Source: Galbula dea
Taxonomy: Eukaryota; Chordata; Aves; Piciformes; Galbulidae
Assembly: GCA_013399015.1 (NCBI GenBank)
Contig: VWZX01006814.1
Coordinates: 2,817,340 to 2,881,339, forward strand
Direction of reading: 5' to 3'
DNA length: 64,000 nucleotides
This document shows, one piece after another, positions 14,181 through 27,010 of the stretch; the stretch's first letter is position 1; every line of letters starts with the position of its first letter. Under the pieces are notes generated by a model. The model was not told where the DNA came from, searched no databases, and was given only the letters and a program-made list of their open reading frames with translations. A program made the translations under genes and the position numbers.

Positions 14181-17100
14181 ATGAAGAACATGAGTGGCCT
14201 GACTTCAGTTTTTCATCATTTTCTCTGTCTAGCAGTGCCCACTTTTGGTTTATGGGCAATGAGGAGGTACAGGGAGCGAACAAGCAGATGATTGAGGGGC
14301 ATGTCTGGTTCCAGGGGGTGGTTTGTTGGGTTTTTTAAATAAATATGGACAATTGCATAAACGTAATGCCATGATGAGAAGAAGTGTGCATACGTCACCT
14401 CTGTGACACCACTGTGTATGTGACTGGACACACAAAAATGCAAGGTTCACTGGTTGTATTGGGTGGTAATAGCTGGCATGCAATCTCTTCATGTGAACAT
14501 AAAATATACTCATAGGCCAGGACTCTCAAAGAAAATAATCGTTTTCCAAGTCAAGCCTTTTTGTCTTTATTCTAGTGGCTTAACTACTGCAAACAGAAAG
14601 TCACCACAGTAAAGCATCTTCCTCATCCTTACAGCCCAAGGTACTAATGGGATTCCTTTGGAAAGATGCCTGTGGCAGTGGGTTTCTACAGGGATTTATG
14701 TCATCTGGAATAAGTAAACTGAGTCCTGCTCGTTGAGCAGCTCAACAAGTTATCACTCAAGCTGCCTGAGAACAGGAGCGTCTTGTTACGGTTTGGCAAA
14801 GTTAACACAGGTTTGAAATGATAAGAAGTGTATCTGGCCTATTTTAACTTTTGGGGACTCTTTCGTTAGTTCTTTTAACTGCTGTGGTTTTGCCCAGTTC
14901 CATAAATGAGCCAGGCACGTGTTTAGTTTTGATTCATTCAATCTATCTTGTAGTATCTAAGTCCCTTCCACATATAATGAATAGCCAGGGGTGGCCTGCT
15001 GTTCTGCCTCGTCGCCCCTTTTGGAGCAGAACCCATGCAAGGGATTTGAGGTGGGGTGGAGTCTGGCTTGTCAGGGAAATTATTATCTTAGGTTTTGGTT
15101 TATGGAAAAGAAAGGAGGAGACTGAGAAGGGACTGGATGTTATCACCCCCCACCCCACCCACTGCTGGTGAGCTTTGCGCCTACTTACAAACTGCGTGTG
15201 ACTCAGCCCCAGCAAACTCCAGAAGCTGGAGTCCTTCAATCCATGCAATCCTTCCCATTTTGTACCTTTTCCAGAAGACACACACACATCCCAGCTGGTG
15301 ATTGTATGTCCAGCAGGGCTGAGCTGGGCAGCTCTCCAGAGGCAAGGCCAAGTTGCACTTTAGGGACGGAAGGCAATAAAGACTAAATAGTGTTTACCTT
15401 ATGTTTCTCATTCACAGCCTGCCTTAAATCATTTGTAAAGGGGGGTGTGGAGGGGGAAGGAGGTGGAATAGGGGACGTTATGGGGATTATGTGCAGCCCA
15501 AATGCCAAGAAGTGCTTTCGCCTTCCCTGGAGCCCTGCAGGGTGTGATCTCTTATTTGGTAATGTGAATACAAGGAGCAGAAGCACAAGCAACCAGTACA
15601 GCAACAGCATTAGGTCAGGGGATTTGGACTTCGCTGTGGTCCCACACCCAAATCAGGCACAAAAATACAAGAGCATACATTCACAGATATGCACGCACGC
15701 CTGCTCACAAAGGCTATTTTGATTGAAAAAAGGGAGAGAAATCACTGTTTCAGTCAAATGATCCACTTTTTGAGGTAAGCAGAAGTATACTGAAAGTGCC
15801 AGGACCACAGAACCAGACTTTCTGTGGAAGCCTGCATGAGGTCTCATTTGGACTCTCTTTTATTGCAGTGGTGAAATGAAAGTATGTGCCCCACTCCCAA
15901 TCAGGGCATCTCCTCTTCTATAAAGAGTTGTTGAAAAATAACCCTCAAGGTAAGATCCAAACTATATTACTTTGCACAACTAGATTTGCCAGCATTGCTT
16001 GACTCTGCTTCTGACAGAGACAGCTTTTATGTGTGGGTGCACGTGTTCATGAGAGTGTTGTGCAAAATAAACATGTACCGTTTTTGAACTTATTTGTTTA
16101 AAGGCTAATGCATGAGCCCCAGCAAAAGATTACAAATTTAGCATAAAAGCAAAGTGAAATCACCTTTAGGAAATTGCTAGTTTGACCATTTAGGACTCTG
16201 AATGGGTATTGATTTGGTGCAAATATTCTAAAGTTTGCATTACCCTTTGAAAAGTGCTAATGTAGTTCTTGTCACTTTAAATTATCTTTATATAAGAGGG
16301 ATTGACAGAAACATGAAGATGTGTGAACTATATTTGACTGATATTCTGTCAAATATTGCATGGGGTTATGATCCACAACTTTTCCCATCTGCTGCTCAAA
16401 CCTGAATCCTTGAATGCACAATGGATTAATTACCATATTTTGTTCTGATTTCACTTAGTAGTATAAAAGACTGTGAATGTTAAACGTACCCTTACCTGCC
16501 TTCTTCTTATTAGGGTAAGGAATATAAGGAGGAGACAGGAGGGTTTCTCTGGCAATTTTTCACACCTGCATATAACAATTTGCTAAGAGCACCTCTTCTC
16601 AAATAATTAAATTCCCAGAAGTTAACCAGAGTAGCACAGAATTCAGTATTTCATTCGCTGCTTTCCTTGTGAGAATTTCTTCCCCTTCAGTAATAAAAGC
16701 AATGAGCACTGATGTAGCATGTTCCATCTGCTGCACTTTACAAGCAGCAGTATCATTACATGAGGCTTTGCCATTCAGTATCATTATAGAAGGATACAGT
16801 ATGGAGCAGTGGAGGTCAACACTTTCGACTGATGTTATGTTTCCTAGAAGGCCTGACGTTGATTCCCCAGTACCATCTGCCCATCCCGACAACTCAGACT
16901 GACACTCAGTGATCTAGCCTGCCCCTTTCTGCAGCTGGACACCTAGAAAGCTGGATGTCTTAAATTAAGAGTCCCTTTGAAAACAGGAGCAGTATTAACT
17001 TTCCAAAAATCCCCTAGTGTTTCAGTGACAAAACTCTGAAACCTTCAGTACAGACTCTTCTTTCTTCTCACCTCCTTTTTCTCCCAGTACTATTTGGAGG

Positions 17101-17201
17101 ATCTAAGTTATCTTGACTTCCAGCTGAAGGAAATGATTTTCACTTTAGCTGATATACTGGAGAAGTAAACCCTGGTAATAAATAGCCAGTTCCTTCACTT
17201 T
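14181..17201. other. Intergenic stretch, nothing recognised
   Basis: No exon or repeat family is recognisable. A C-rich run occurs near 15145-15160. Open frames around 14943-15287 and 15390-15722 overlap on both strands and are not persuasive. Confidence 0.55.
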
Positions 17202-17395
17202 TGTCCTGGTTTGGGTTAGAATAGAACTAATTCTGTTCAGTGATTTTACTTTTTAGCTAAAGCTCCTCTAAGTAACACCACTTTCTGAGATTAACAACAT
17301 GGTTTTACAGACCTGTGTCAGTGAGAGTATGTGGTTATCCAGAAATAAGCCAGCTCAATGATGGTGTGAAAGAAAGATTGAACATAAGAGGTTAG
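17202..17395 (+). mobile_element. ERVL-type LTR 5' fragment
   Basis: The fragment starts 'tgtcctggtttgggttagaa', the same TGTCCTGGTT beginning as the LTR at 49676, and continues with 'ctaattctgttcagtga', 'ctaaagctcctctaagta' and 'gagattaacaacatgg', phrases I associate with passerine-type ERV LTRs. No CA terminus or target duplication is visible on the right, so the 3' part is lost or too diverged. It is non-coding, and the right boundary is approximate. Confidence 0.5.
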
Positions 17396-20300
17396 ACAGA
17401 CTTTTAAGATGGAGTAACCAACCTGACTCTTACTACAGTGAAGTCCATTTTGAAAGAACTTCATAGTAATACACTTGGGAGTAACTCTGCACCCATTCCT
17501 GTCTTTTATACATTTTGTCAGGTTTTGGAGCTTTAAGAATAACATTGCCTTCCTCCAGTATTAGAGATTCCCTCAGACATGTCTTTAGCCATTTCTCTAT
17601 CCTTTTTTTTTTTCAGTGATGTTTTTATGTCATTATTCTTTCTTCAGTCCTTTTCTTATGACATCTCCAAGCCTTGGTTTTGAGATTCTTTGCTCATAGT
17701 TTCTTTCTGTGATTACCAAAAGTGGGGCACAGCAAGAGAAATTGCTACTACATAGGAAATACCCCTGTTTTGTTTAGGAGAAGTGTCTACTAGGAAGGTG
17801 GAGGCGTCCTTCATCTCTAGTTGCCTTTAATTCTGAGGAGTGAATATATTAGTAAATCCTCACTCTTTGGCTGGAAGATAGTGCTCAGGCTGAGTGCATT
17901 CCTATCCACAATAGCAACTAGGTAAATGGCTACCGATTGTAAACATATAGCTTATAGCTACAGAACAGCTAAAGGGATCAATAACCTTTCAAAGTGCTAA
18001 GAAGCACTAGGCTGATGCTGCCATCCAACACCAGCAAATGTTCAGGTGGGATTTTGGAAAACACTCATCATTAAACTCACTCTGCTTCTTTTAAATCAAT
18101 CCCTGATGCCTTAAACTCTCTACTGGGGGGGTCAAAGGAGAAGCCTTCTGTTTTAGTGCCACTTTTCGTCTCTCTTCATCTAAATAGCATCTGGCCCAGT
18201 GTAATAATCTTTGTTCTGAGTGGTGTAAGGTCATTAGCAAAACCTTAATGGGGAGAAGGGTTGCAACATTGGAACTCTATTTAGGGAATCTATTCTAAAA
18301 GGGAAAGGTATGATGTTTCTTTACACCATCTTGCAAGTGGCATGAAGATTAATGAGGGATAGACAAATGCCCTTGCTCCAAAGTCAGCAAAAAATAGAAA
18401 GTTTTGTTTAAACTTTTCAAAATTAATTACAGTCAGGTGCTGACTATCAAGAAAAGAAATGAAATCTGAGTTGAAGAGTCTGGAATAATTCTCTAGGTCT
18501 TTCCCCAAACCTGTCAGTCTTTTCTATGGATATGAATATTAAGGGGTAACAGAATCTGCAAAGCCACACATCCTGAGCTTATGAAGCAAGTTTAAAACTC
18601 AAAAAAAGATCACTTAGGAGCTGCACAGGTAGCTGGATATTTAGAAAATACTGGTATTTCTACCCGATTAATGGCTGCAGAAGGGTAAAAATACTTGGAT
18701 TTTTATACCTTTTTTAAAGCATCCAGATTTACCTCTTGGAGTTGGTAGAAGAAAGATATCCTCTGCTGCAAACATCTTTATACATCTAGTGAAGACTCGT
18801 TACTGGAAGTTCAAAATACTGATTTATTTTCTTTTTTTTTTAGCAAGGAAATTCATCTCCATGTAAATTGTTTAGGAAAGATAATTTAATATTATATTAA
18901 TGTGTTGTCTTGCAAAACCACAGATCATCCCCACCTATCTTCCAAAATGAATGGGGACTGTTTTCACCCTGAAGAAGTTTTCTGCATGGTCTCCATCTGT
19001 GCCACAATAGAGGAGATGGATAGGAGAGAGTATAATCCTCAGTTCTTTGGCTATTGAGGTTGAATGTGCCAACACTGCTCTGCTTAGAGCATCCATCTTA
19101 AGTCCCCTAAAGACATCCAAGAAGGATGCGCTTTATGCTAGATATCCATAGTTCTTGAGAAGATCTCTGCATGCATGCTGCAAAGCTGCTGAGTTGTTCT
19201 TCAAAATCTCCCTTAGAGCTCTCCTTTGACAGGATGACCACTGAAAACTCAGCTGTACTTGAGGCCACAAGTCCATTCTATTGACAGGTTAACTCTTTCC
19301 CTGCATTTCCACATTTCTCTGTAGCGATCTCTTGAATATGAACTGTAAACTCTTTACTGTTATTCTCTGTTTGTGTAGAGCCTTTCACTGTGGGCTCCAA
19401 GTCCAGAACTCGAGGATATGTCAATGCACTCGAGTAATAGGGACCATGAATGCTGCAATCAAGCTAAAGCTCTTGGAAATCTTTGTGAGTCAGGGTGTTC
19501 AGAATCTGAACCTAGCAATTGGCCCGCGACTCTGCAAAAGCTTTGTGTAAAACTTATATTGGAACATCCTTGAAATTAAGGGGCGGTGTTGGAATCTGCA
19601 TCCAAATTTCACAGCTGTTGGTCACCTCTCAAACATGGATATTTGGAAGATGGTGAGGACTGTGCTGTAAGCAGCTACATCAGTGATGAGATATTGCTGC
19701 TGGTTTTTGCCGTCTCTGCTTTTGAAATACTTTCTACAAGGACAGCTGTGAGGCAGATGCCATTCTGAGTTCAGATGTGGAATGTTACAGGGTCACTCTG
19801 CTTACCTTATCATAAAAGAGCATGCATTTTTGTGCTCTTCATGTACTGGAAAACAAATCCATGACAAATACTGTATTGTGTGCAAGGGCTGGGGGTGGGG
19901 GAGAAGAAGGGAAGGGTATCTTGTCCTTAGGGGCTGCTGGTGCTAGGCACCAGAAAAAGAAAGCCCTGTTTGTCAGCCACACTTAGAGATACAGGCCCCA
20001 GCGTGAGACACCTGCAGCAGCTTAAGGATGGCTCTGTGGGCGAGTAGTTGTGTACCGGGGGCTAGGGTTTCTTGCCTGCCACAAAGAGCCAGAAGGACCG
20101 GTGGAACTAGGCTATGGAGGCAAGGGAATCCAGCAGTGGGGTACACAGCCTGATGACGCAGGGTGGGAAATTATCCAGTTCTTTTATGCAAGAGGCAGAC
20201 TATAGTGTGGTCCTAGCCTTTTGTCTGTATTGATATGCACACAAAAAAAATATATTTCCTGAACTTGTGCTGGAGGATAGTTGTGTTACAGGATGTTGAT

Positions 20301-21964
20301 ACTAGAGTTGCCAGCTGGGCAAAGTGAGGGTTTGAATCTGTAAACTGGATCTTGAGTATAAGTGAGAGAGGAGCTGAGACTTGGGGTGCATGGTGGGGAA
20401 CAGAATGATAAAAAGCAAATGAGTTTGAAGCCGAACAAGACATGGCAGGAGGATGCAGAACCAGAAAGTGGTGAGGATAGCTGCTCAAGGAAATCTGGGC
20501 TGGACAGTGGGAGCTCGTGCAGGGCCAGGGTGTTCTTGCAGCAGAGGTGAGTTGCTGGGGCCACTGTGGCTGCACGACAGGGGTGAAAGTGATAGTATAG
20601 ATGACACTGTGAGAAAAGGCTGGTAGCAGGGCCAAAATCCGGTTAGGGAGGGAAAGAGAAAGGCAGAAAACGAGGAGGGGTGAAAAAGCCAGAAAGAAGA
20701 GATGCAGATATTTTTTTCCACCTGGCTGTTTTCTACACTATGAATAAGCTGTCAAGGCTGAAGAAATCCTTTGCTTTTTCATTGCCTGTGACTTTCTTCC
20801 CAATGTCCTCATGTCTTGGTAAATTGGGTTGAGCTATGTGAGGGAGGATAAGAGAAAGAGGATGGAAGAAGTCTTACAGCATTGGAATCCCACCAACTTG
20901 TCTGGGCAGCTGTTACTATTGATTATGTATGCTATATTCATGCATGCTACATTCCCATGTTAGCTACATGGTTTGGAACCTGCAGTTGCAGACAAAGGTT
21001 TTGGGCTGTGTTCTTTCAACTTACTGACCTTCTGCAGTTTGTTACAGAAACAGCTACAGATTCCAAGGCACAATAGACAAGAAACAGTGAAAATGGAGAC
21101 TCATATCTGCTTCCTTGTCTGGCTAATAGATCTGTCTACCCTTTGTACTTACACGGTTTTCTCTGCACCTGTGTTAAGTTGAACACTGAACATACTTGGC
21201 AGAGGCATGAGCATGGAAACATTGCCTACCACCGCATTGGTGCACACATTTGCCAAGACAAATACCGGGTTGTATCCTGCTGCTATTCAATGCACAGAAC
21301 TTCTATTAGAACTCAATGAGAGTTCTGCATAAAAAATCAATTGGAAGATTTGGCCTCTTTCAAATAGAGCAGTCTGTGGTATAAATTTCACTAACTTTGT
21401 TGTGCATAGAAGATAAACCCCACATTGTTTTCTGACTATCCCTTTTTCTAGCACTATCCCTTGGAATGTTCTTTTCACCTTACTGTACCTAACTAGCAGA
21501 GTGGGGGTGCCTGGTTGGCTTTTTAAACATCCTTATAAATATTATTGTTGATTATTCACATGTGAGCTCTCCACATAATATATTTTAAGATATATTACAA
21601 AAACTCAGAAATAAAGGTGTTATTAAAATTGTGAGGATATCACCATTATACCCACAGATAAAAATCACTGTCTGAAACCACCTCAGAGGGATGTGGACCA
21701 AAAGAAACTGCTAGTTCGGCTAGTGGTTTGGACGATATTCTATTGCTGAGCTGCTAAATAAATCCCCTTTTGCCCCTCACTGCCTCCAGCAAGCCCTTAG
21801 TCTTCCCCACTCTGTCTTCTCCACACTGTTTCTCTGTTTTTCCTCATAATCTCAGCACTGATTCTCTTTTTCCCGTTCTTCTGAATGTTGAAGTCATGAC
21901 CTTTGTGGTTTATAGGCCACAAGAGACTGAGCTAAATGTGTTAGCACAGAGTCAAAACAAGTAA
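17396..21964. other. Intergenic stretch, nothing recognised
   Basis: No gene or named repeat supported. The longest frames (20213-20635 minus, 20882-21182 plus) are rich in Ser, Pro, Leu and Cys, lack domains and overlap frames on the other strand. Confidence 0.55.
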
Positions 21965-22230
21965 TAGCTGGCCAATTAAATTAATAATCCATATTGTTAC
22001 AATGTTTAACCACGGCTGTTTCCTCAGTGGTCTGTTTAAATCACAGCCAAGTCCTGACCTATTAAAATGAATAACTGGAATTATGAGAAACTCCATTTAA
22101 TAAACACAGCAAGGAACGCAATACAATCGGTATGAAATATTTATTACCACTATAAGCAGCAGCTAGTTGAGATTTAAGATTGGATTAACAAAGGGGTTTT
22201 AATTTCTGGCTAAGAGTTGAAAGCTTAAAC
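21965..22230. promoter_or_regulatory. Candidate conserved non-coding element
   Basis: This AT-rich block contains several homeodomain cores (ccaattaaattaataatcc), an ATTGTTACAAT SOX-type motif at 21993-22003, 'cctattaaaatgaataact' and 'tttaataaacacagc' (forkhead-like). It contains no recognised repeat and lies about 34 kb upstream of TCF7L2. The regulatory call is inference from motif density and texture only. Alignment to chicken and mammal genomes would decide. Confidence 0.3.
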
Positions 22231-23749
22231 CTGGAACATTTCCTCAGTTTCCTGGTATGGCTTTGCAATGGGCAAGATTCGAGATGGGAGTGTATGATTC
22301 GATTCATGCTTTTCCCTTGCAGAGCTCTCTCTGGACACGTTCGATGCAGGAGGAGATCAAAGCAAGCAGGCTCCAGACAAGTGGCTCAAGTGGCTTGAAA
22401 AAACTCAGGGGAATAAGGGCTGGAGCAGTAGACATGAGCCTTTGGATTTTAAAATGAGCACTCCTGCCAACCATCATCCTATGGAGACCAATGTTAATGG
22501 AAGGCTGGTACATTCCCAGTGACAACGGCTCGTGTGCATGCATTTTTTTGCAGTAAGTCTCAGGGCTAGAGGAGAGGGAGAGAAAAATTTCTTCTCTCTG
22601 AAATTTGTCAGACAAAATCTCAAGCTGGGAGCAAACACTTATTGTTTCAAATGGCCCAAGTGTTGTTTTTCTTAAGTGCAGAACTACCAAGGTTTTGCTT
22701 TTTTTGTTTGCATGTTCATCTTCAGGGTTTCTCCACTCAACACAAATGCAACTGTTCTTTTTTGATAGAAATTATAATGTTGCTAGAGTTGAAAAATAGT
22801 CTACTGTGCCCAAGCTCAAATGGGGATATTATTTTCCTTTTGTTTTCTCCTCCTTCTGATGTAGTAATGCTGAGCAGGTTAATAACATGCAAATCCTGGC
22901 ACAATGGAGCTGTTTGGAGGTGCCATGTCAGGGGGCCATGTAGTAATTGCTTCAGGCTACACAGACACCTGGAGCATCATCCCTGCAACGATGGATCCTT
23001 CCTATCATTTCCACCATAATGGTTCCACGCCATAAATTGTCATGATCCATCAGAAAGGCTCTGATGCATTAAACCACTGCCCTAATTTGAGTAAATACAG
23101 GCTGCTGCCATTGCCTCCAAGGATCTCATTTTCAGCATGTGCTGTGATGATACCAAGAATCATATGTATTTGTCCCTCCTCTCCCTCTTTGGATTCTTAA
23201 TGAATAGCTCCAGCTTGAGAGCTGGAGAGGCACAAGGCTTTGGCACCACGACGGACAGCAGAGCAGTGGAGGAAGCAGGTTCTACCATGCTCTTCCTGCA
23301 ACACATTTGAGCCCGAAGCTGGTAGGACCCAGGGCTTGGGGTAGTACAGTTTCAACACCCATTCAGCCCCATGGATAAGACTGGCCAGCAAAATCATTTG
23401 CTTCTTTTGCTGGCAGCCTCAGCTATGTCCCTGTTTATGTCAATGGCTCTTTCATTTCCATAAGGTAGTAGGCAAGCATTTCATTGTGTTCTCAGCATGT
23501 GTTTGTCCCTTGCATTGAACTGCTCAGCTGAGGGATTTCTCCTGGCTGTTTTTCCAGGCTGATTTCTCCTGTTTTTCCAGGCTGATTTCTCCTATCCCTG
23601 GTTCAAGCCAGTTGAAGTTTTCTGTGGTACAGCACCACACTTCAGGCTTGCTCAGCCTCTACAAGGCATAGCAGCCAGGAGGAAAAGCAAGCAGATGATG
23701 CAATGATGGTCACTAGAGAGCCAATGGAAAAGACAGGACAGAACCCCAA
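22231..23749. other. Intergenic stretch with a short tandem duplication
   Basis: No gene supported. It contains the tandem unit described at 23538-23596. Frames at 22304-22690 (-) and 22642-23019 (+) are short and without recognisable domains. Confidence 0.5.
23538..23596. repeat. Short tandem duplication, about 23-bp unit
   Basis: The phrase 'tttttccaggctgatttctc' occurs twice in a row with 'ctg' junctions, preceded by a partial third copy starting 'tttctcctggctg'. This looks like a local replication-slippage duplication. Confidence 0.8.
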
Positions 23750-24320
23750 ATTTCTGGGTGGCTTTGATTTAAGGAAATTAATCAATATTTTTACTCATGG
23801 AAAGGTTTATTCTCGGCGCCAGGTGCGCAGGGGATATTTCCACCAAAATATGCACACCTTGCTGCCTGAGCCGTGCTCTATTTATGCTACAAGGTATAAC
23901 ATATGCAACAGGCTATCATCTACAAGGTATTTTAGGTTACAATTGAAACTATCAACATACCTATAAAGTATTACATATGCATATACACCACCCCCTAGGT
24001 CCCCCTTTGTTATACACCAACCCCCTCCAGTCCATCTTTGGTATTTAGGAATTGGTGCCAGATTGAAGATCGGTTCCAGCCGATCTTTGGTTTTCTTTTG
24101 TGTTGTGCTCCAAACCCAGACCATTCCACTATCTATTAAGTTGTCCCATCGCCCAGTCTGGTGCTTCTATTCAATTTCTTTGTCTCTGTTCAATCTTTAT
24201 CTCTGCAGTTTCTTTTGTGTTGTACCCCACACCTAGATTGTCTCATTGTCCGGTCTTCAGCCATCCTCTGCAAATATTCTATGTTAGTTTCCCCCTTAAT
24301 CAGCTTCTCTTCATCTGAGA
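23750..24320 (-). mobile_element. Candidate LTR-derived sequence, minus strand
   Basis: Read on the minus strand there is a TATA-like CATAAATAG (23878-23886), and about 70-80 bases later an AATAAA polyadenylation signal (23806-23811) next to GGCGCCGAG. That is the usual TATA-to-poly(A) spacing of a retroviral LTR. The region also has a GC-containing 8-bp hairpin (24066-24087) and an internal imperfect direct repeat (24092 and 24209), both common in LTR U3. I cannot find TG/CA ends or a target duplication, so the family and limits are uncertain. Confidence 0.4.
24092..24260. repeat. Imperfect direct repeat, period about 117
   Basis: 'tttcttttgtgttgt' occurs at 24092 and again at 24209. Both copies are followed by related text (caaacccaga / cacacctaga) and by 'ttgtcccatcgcccagtct' versus 'ttgtctcattgtccggtct'. 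The second copy is shortened in the middle. Confidence 0.75.
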
Positions 24321-26689
24321 TTTTCAGAACAGAAAATATATTTACATGAATGCAATAGCTTGGGATATTCCCAATGCTTTAAATCTGAACTGGATCTTCT
24401 TCTTTTTAAGCTGGCTTCCAGTGTTGTTGATGAAAGTAGTTCCGTTTCCCCGTGTTTTTTTGTATAAGGATATCTCCTAAACTGTAAGAAAATAAGGAAT
24501 TTCTGTGGGACAGAATGAGCTAAGAGAATGAGTTCTCTCCTTGGTGAGATAATTACACCTCAGGCTCTTCCCTACTTTCTTTTGTAAACACCCTCGAGCA
24601 TACAAGTGCTGTTGTGCTCACGCACAGGATATGCAGCATACAAGGCTTGCAGCAATGATGTGATGCATCTCCAGAAATAGGTACCAAGTTACTTAAGTCC
24701 TGACCTGTATGCAAAGGCTAGTGTGAATGGATGTGACATGGCTCATCTAGGTCTTCAGCGTTCTGGGTCTATGACTGGTGCAACTGGGAACACTCCTGCC
24801 ATCAGCAGTAAACTTTGACTCAGGAAGTTGCTGCATGATGCAGTTGGGCCAGGTGCCTGTCAGGAAGAGAAACCATGGCAAGAGGCCGTTATGGACAAAC
24901 TTTGCTAGTCCGTATGTTTGGCTTGTGGGTATCCCACAAAAATCTGCCAGCCATTATGCATTCCAGGATCAGGCAGTAAAATTATCATTCTTTGTGTTAT
25001 CTCACTGCACTTTTATTAGTTTATTCTGTGTTTTCTTTTCTGAGCCTTTAGGCTCCATTTCACATTATTTTATCTTGCTGTTCTTTTTATGGTTTCCTTC
25101 AAGGCTCCTTCTAGAAAGAAGAAGGGCACCACCACCTCAGAGATTAAAACAGAACATTTCTTTAACATCACATTGCCTCATCTCATTTTCCCAGGTTTCC
25201 TTACTCTTGTAGCAGGCTCAGGTCCTCAGAAAGCCCTTTATGTTACTTGCATACCCATTATTTGAATTTTAATCTGAGTTTGTGTACCTGTTGCGAGCTG
25301 CAGCTCACACTTCCCCAGGCATGTCATCATGTCTCCCTGCACTTTCCCACCTGCATGTCTCAGCTGAATGCTCTCTCCCCAGTTCAGACCAAATGAGTCG
25401 TGGCAAAGGGAGCAGTTTAAATGTTACAATTTTATTTGGTGTCCTTGGTTCTGCTGGCATGTATGCTGGGGGGTCCCCCTAGAATTTTAGGTACTGTGGG
25501 TGTTTTCCCTATACCCCAGATTTTTTACCCAGGTAGATCCTGTGACCCTTCACTAGTATGATGAAAATACTTCATCTTCCATGGGCAGATTAAGGGATTT
25601 TCCCAAGAGCTTGCACCAGACAAGGCAGCCTGGGACTTCCCTTCTCTGAGAGTTGGTGGTGCCCTGAACATGATATTTATGTATCAGAAATCCCATCTCA
25701 ATAGGGTTGCAGGACACACTGCTTAAAATATCTGTGGTGGCTGGAATGAGGCCCTCTAACACTGACCAGCCCAGGGGAGCTGAGCTGGTATCAGTTGTGG
25801 AAAGGACAACCTGCAGAATTGCTCTGGAGCAGGGAGTGTGCTATTAAGGTGACAGGGAGAGAGCCTGGGAACTTTCTGCCTGGCCACACTGGCACAGTGT
25901 GATTTGATCCAGGGAAGAGCTGCTCTGATGTGTAATGAAAACAATCATCCGGCTTTTGTGGTCATCAGTGGCCATTGGCAGCAAGGCAGAAACTGGTCTC
26001 ATGATTGAACATCAAATCATTTTTCTAAGGTAATAGAAAAAGCGCCTGGGCTTGGCTGCAGTGTTGGTCTCCAAGCCAGTATAGATCTATATAGCACCCT
26101 GATGGAGGACCAGTCACATGGCAAAATCAGTTTATTCTGTGCCTACTTCTTCTTATCATCTTCCTGTGATTTTCCCTTCTCTTTAGCATGAAATTTCTAG
26201 GAAAGCCAAGTTCACCTGATTCAAGTTGAAGTGTCGCAGAGCCTTTGCCAGCAGCTTGTTGTTCTGGTCTGTTTGTTGCAAATGACAGCAATGGAAATAT
26301 AAAACATAGGTCAGAGCCAAAAAAAAGAAGAAAAACTGTAAAAAGTAATAAAAAAATTAATCAGAGCCACATAATTTAAAGACAAATACTATTATTTAAT
26401 TTCACTGTTCGCTTCTGGAGTGTGATAGCATAGATGATGTTATTTTTAAGAGGAAGTAATATGACATCCCATTTAATTTCCTTTGAAACAAGACAATCTG
26501 GCTTACCAAATATAGCCTGACAAAGAAAAACAGAAATTTCCTGATCAAAGATCCAAGAGTGCCATGCTCCACCTTAAATCCCTCCCACCTATTAGCCCCC
26601 CCTTTAGACAAGACAGAGAAACAAATTTCTCACACATCAATGATGCCTCCATAATCAATTTCAAATAGCCCCTTGCATAGGGATGCAAA
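24321..26689. other. Intergenic stretch, nothing recognised
   Basis: No gene supported. A 144-codon frame at 24778-25212 (+) has a hydrophobic Phe-rich middle, no recognisable domain and no splice context, so I do not call it. Confidence 0.5.
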
Positions 26690-27010
26690 TCTTAGCTTTC
26701 TCTTAATAAAGCATTTTAGAAGATGGATGTACTGATCTGATATTATTAAACGAAAAGTGGTCTCTTTTTAATCTAGAGATGCAGGGGCGTTAGTAACAGA
26801 GTGAATCAAAGGCCTGGTCTCTTTCTCTTCCTAATTATCAATAGTGTTTTATAATCTTATTAATATTGATACACAGTATACTGAAGATCTGTTAACGTAT
26901 AATGTATGTGGAGGATAATTAACGAGATCCGAGTCAGATCAATCGCCTATTTGACAGCAAACGGTGTGTGGCTTATAAATTATACATATGCTAGGTATGG
27001 CTAGAAATGT
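26690..27010. promoter_or_regulatory. Candidate conserved non-coding element / enhancer
   Basis: The block is AT-rich but retains scattered CpGs (taacgtataatg, attaacgagatccgag, aatcgcctat, aaacggtg), which is unusual for decaying intergenic DNA. It contains 'aatcaaagg' (26804-26812), an exact TCF/LEF core, and a close TALE/HOX-type pair: 'atcaatc' (26938-26944) and 'ttgacag' (26951-26957). 'cctaattatcaa' and 'gataattaacga' add homeodomain cores. I see no repeat similarity. Function is inference; the TCF/LEF core would fit autoregulation of TCF7L2 but occurs by chance every few kilobases. Confidence 0.4.

Noticed and set aside
24778..25212. 144-codon frame with a hydrophobic Phe-rich middle
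   Set aside because: The T-rich DNA explains the Phe/Leu content. No signal peptide plus domain pattern and no known family.
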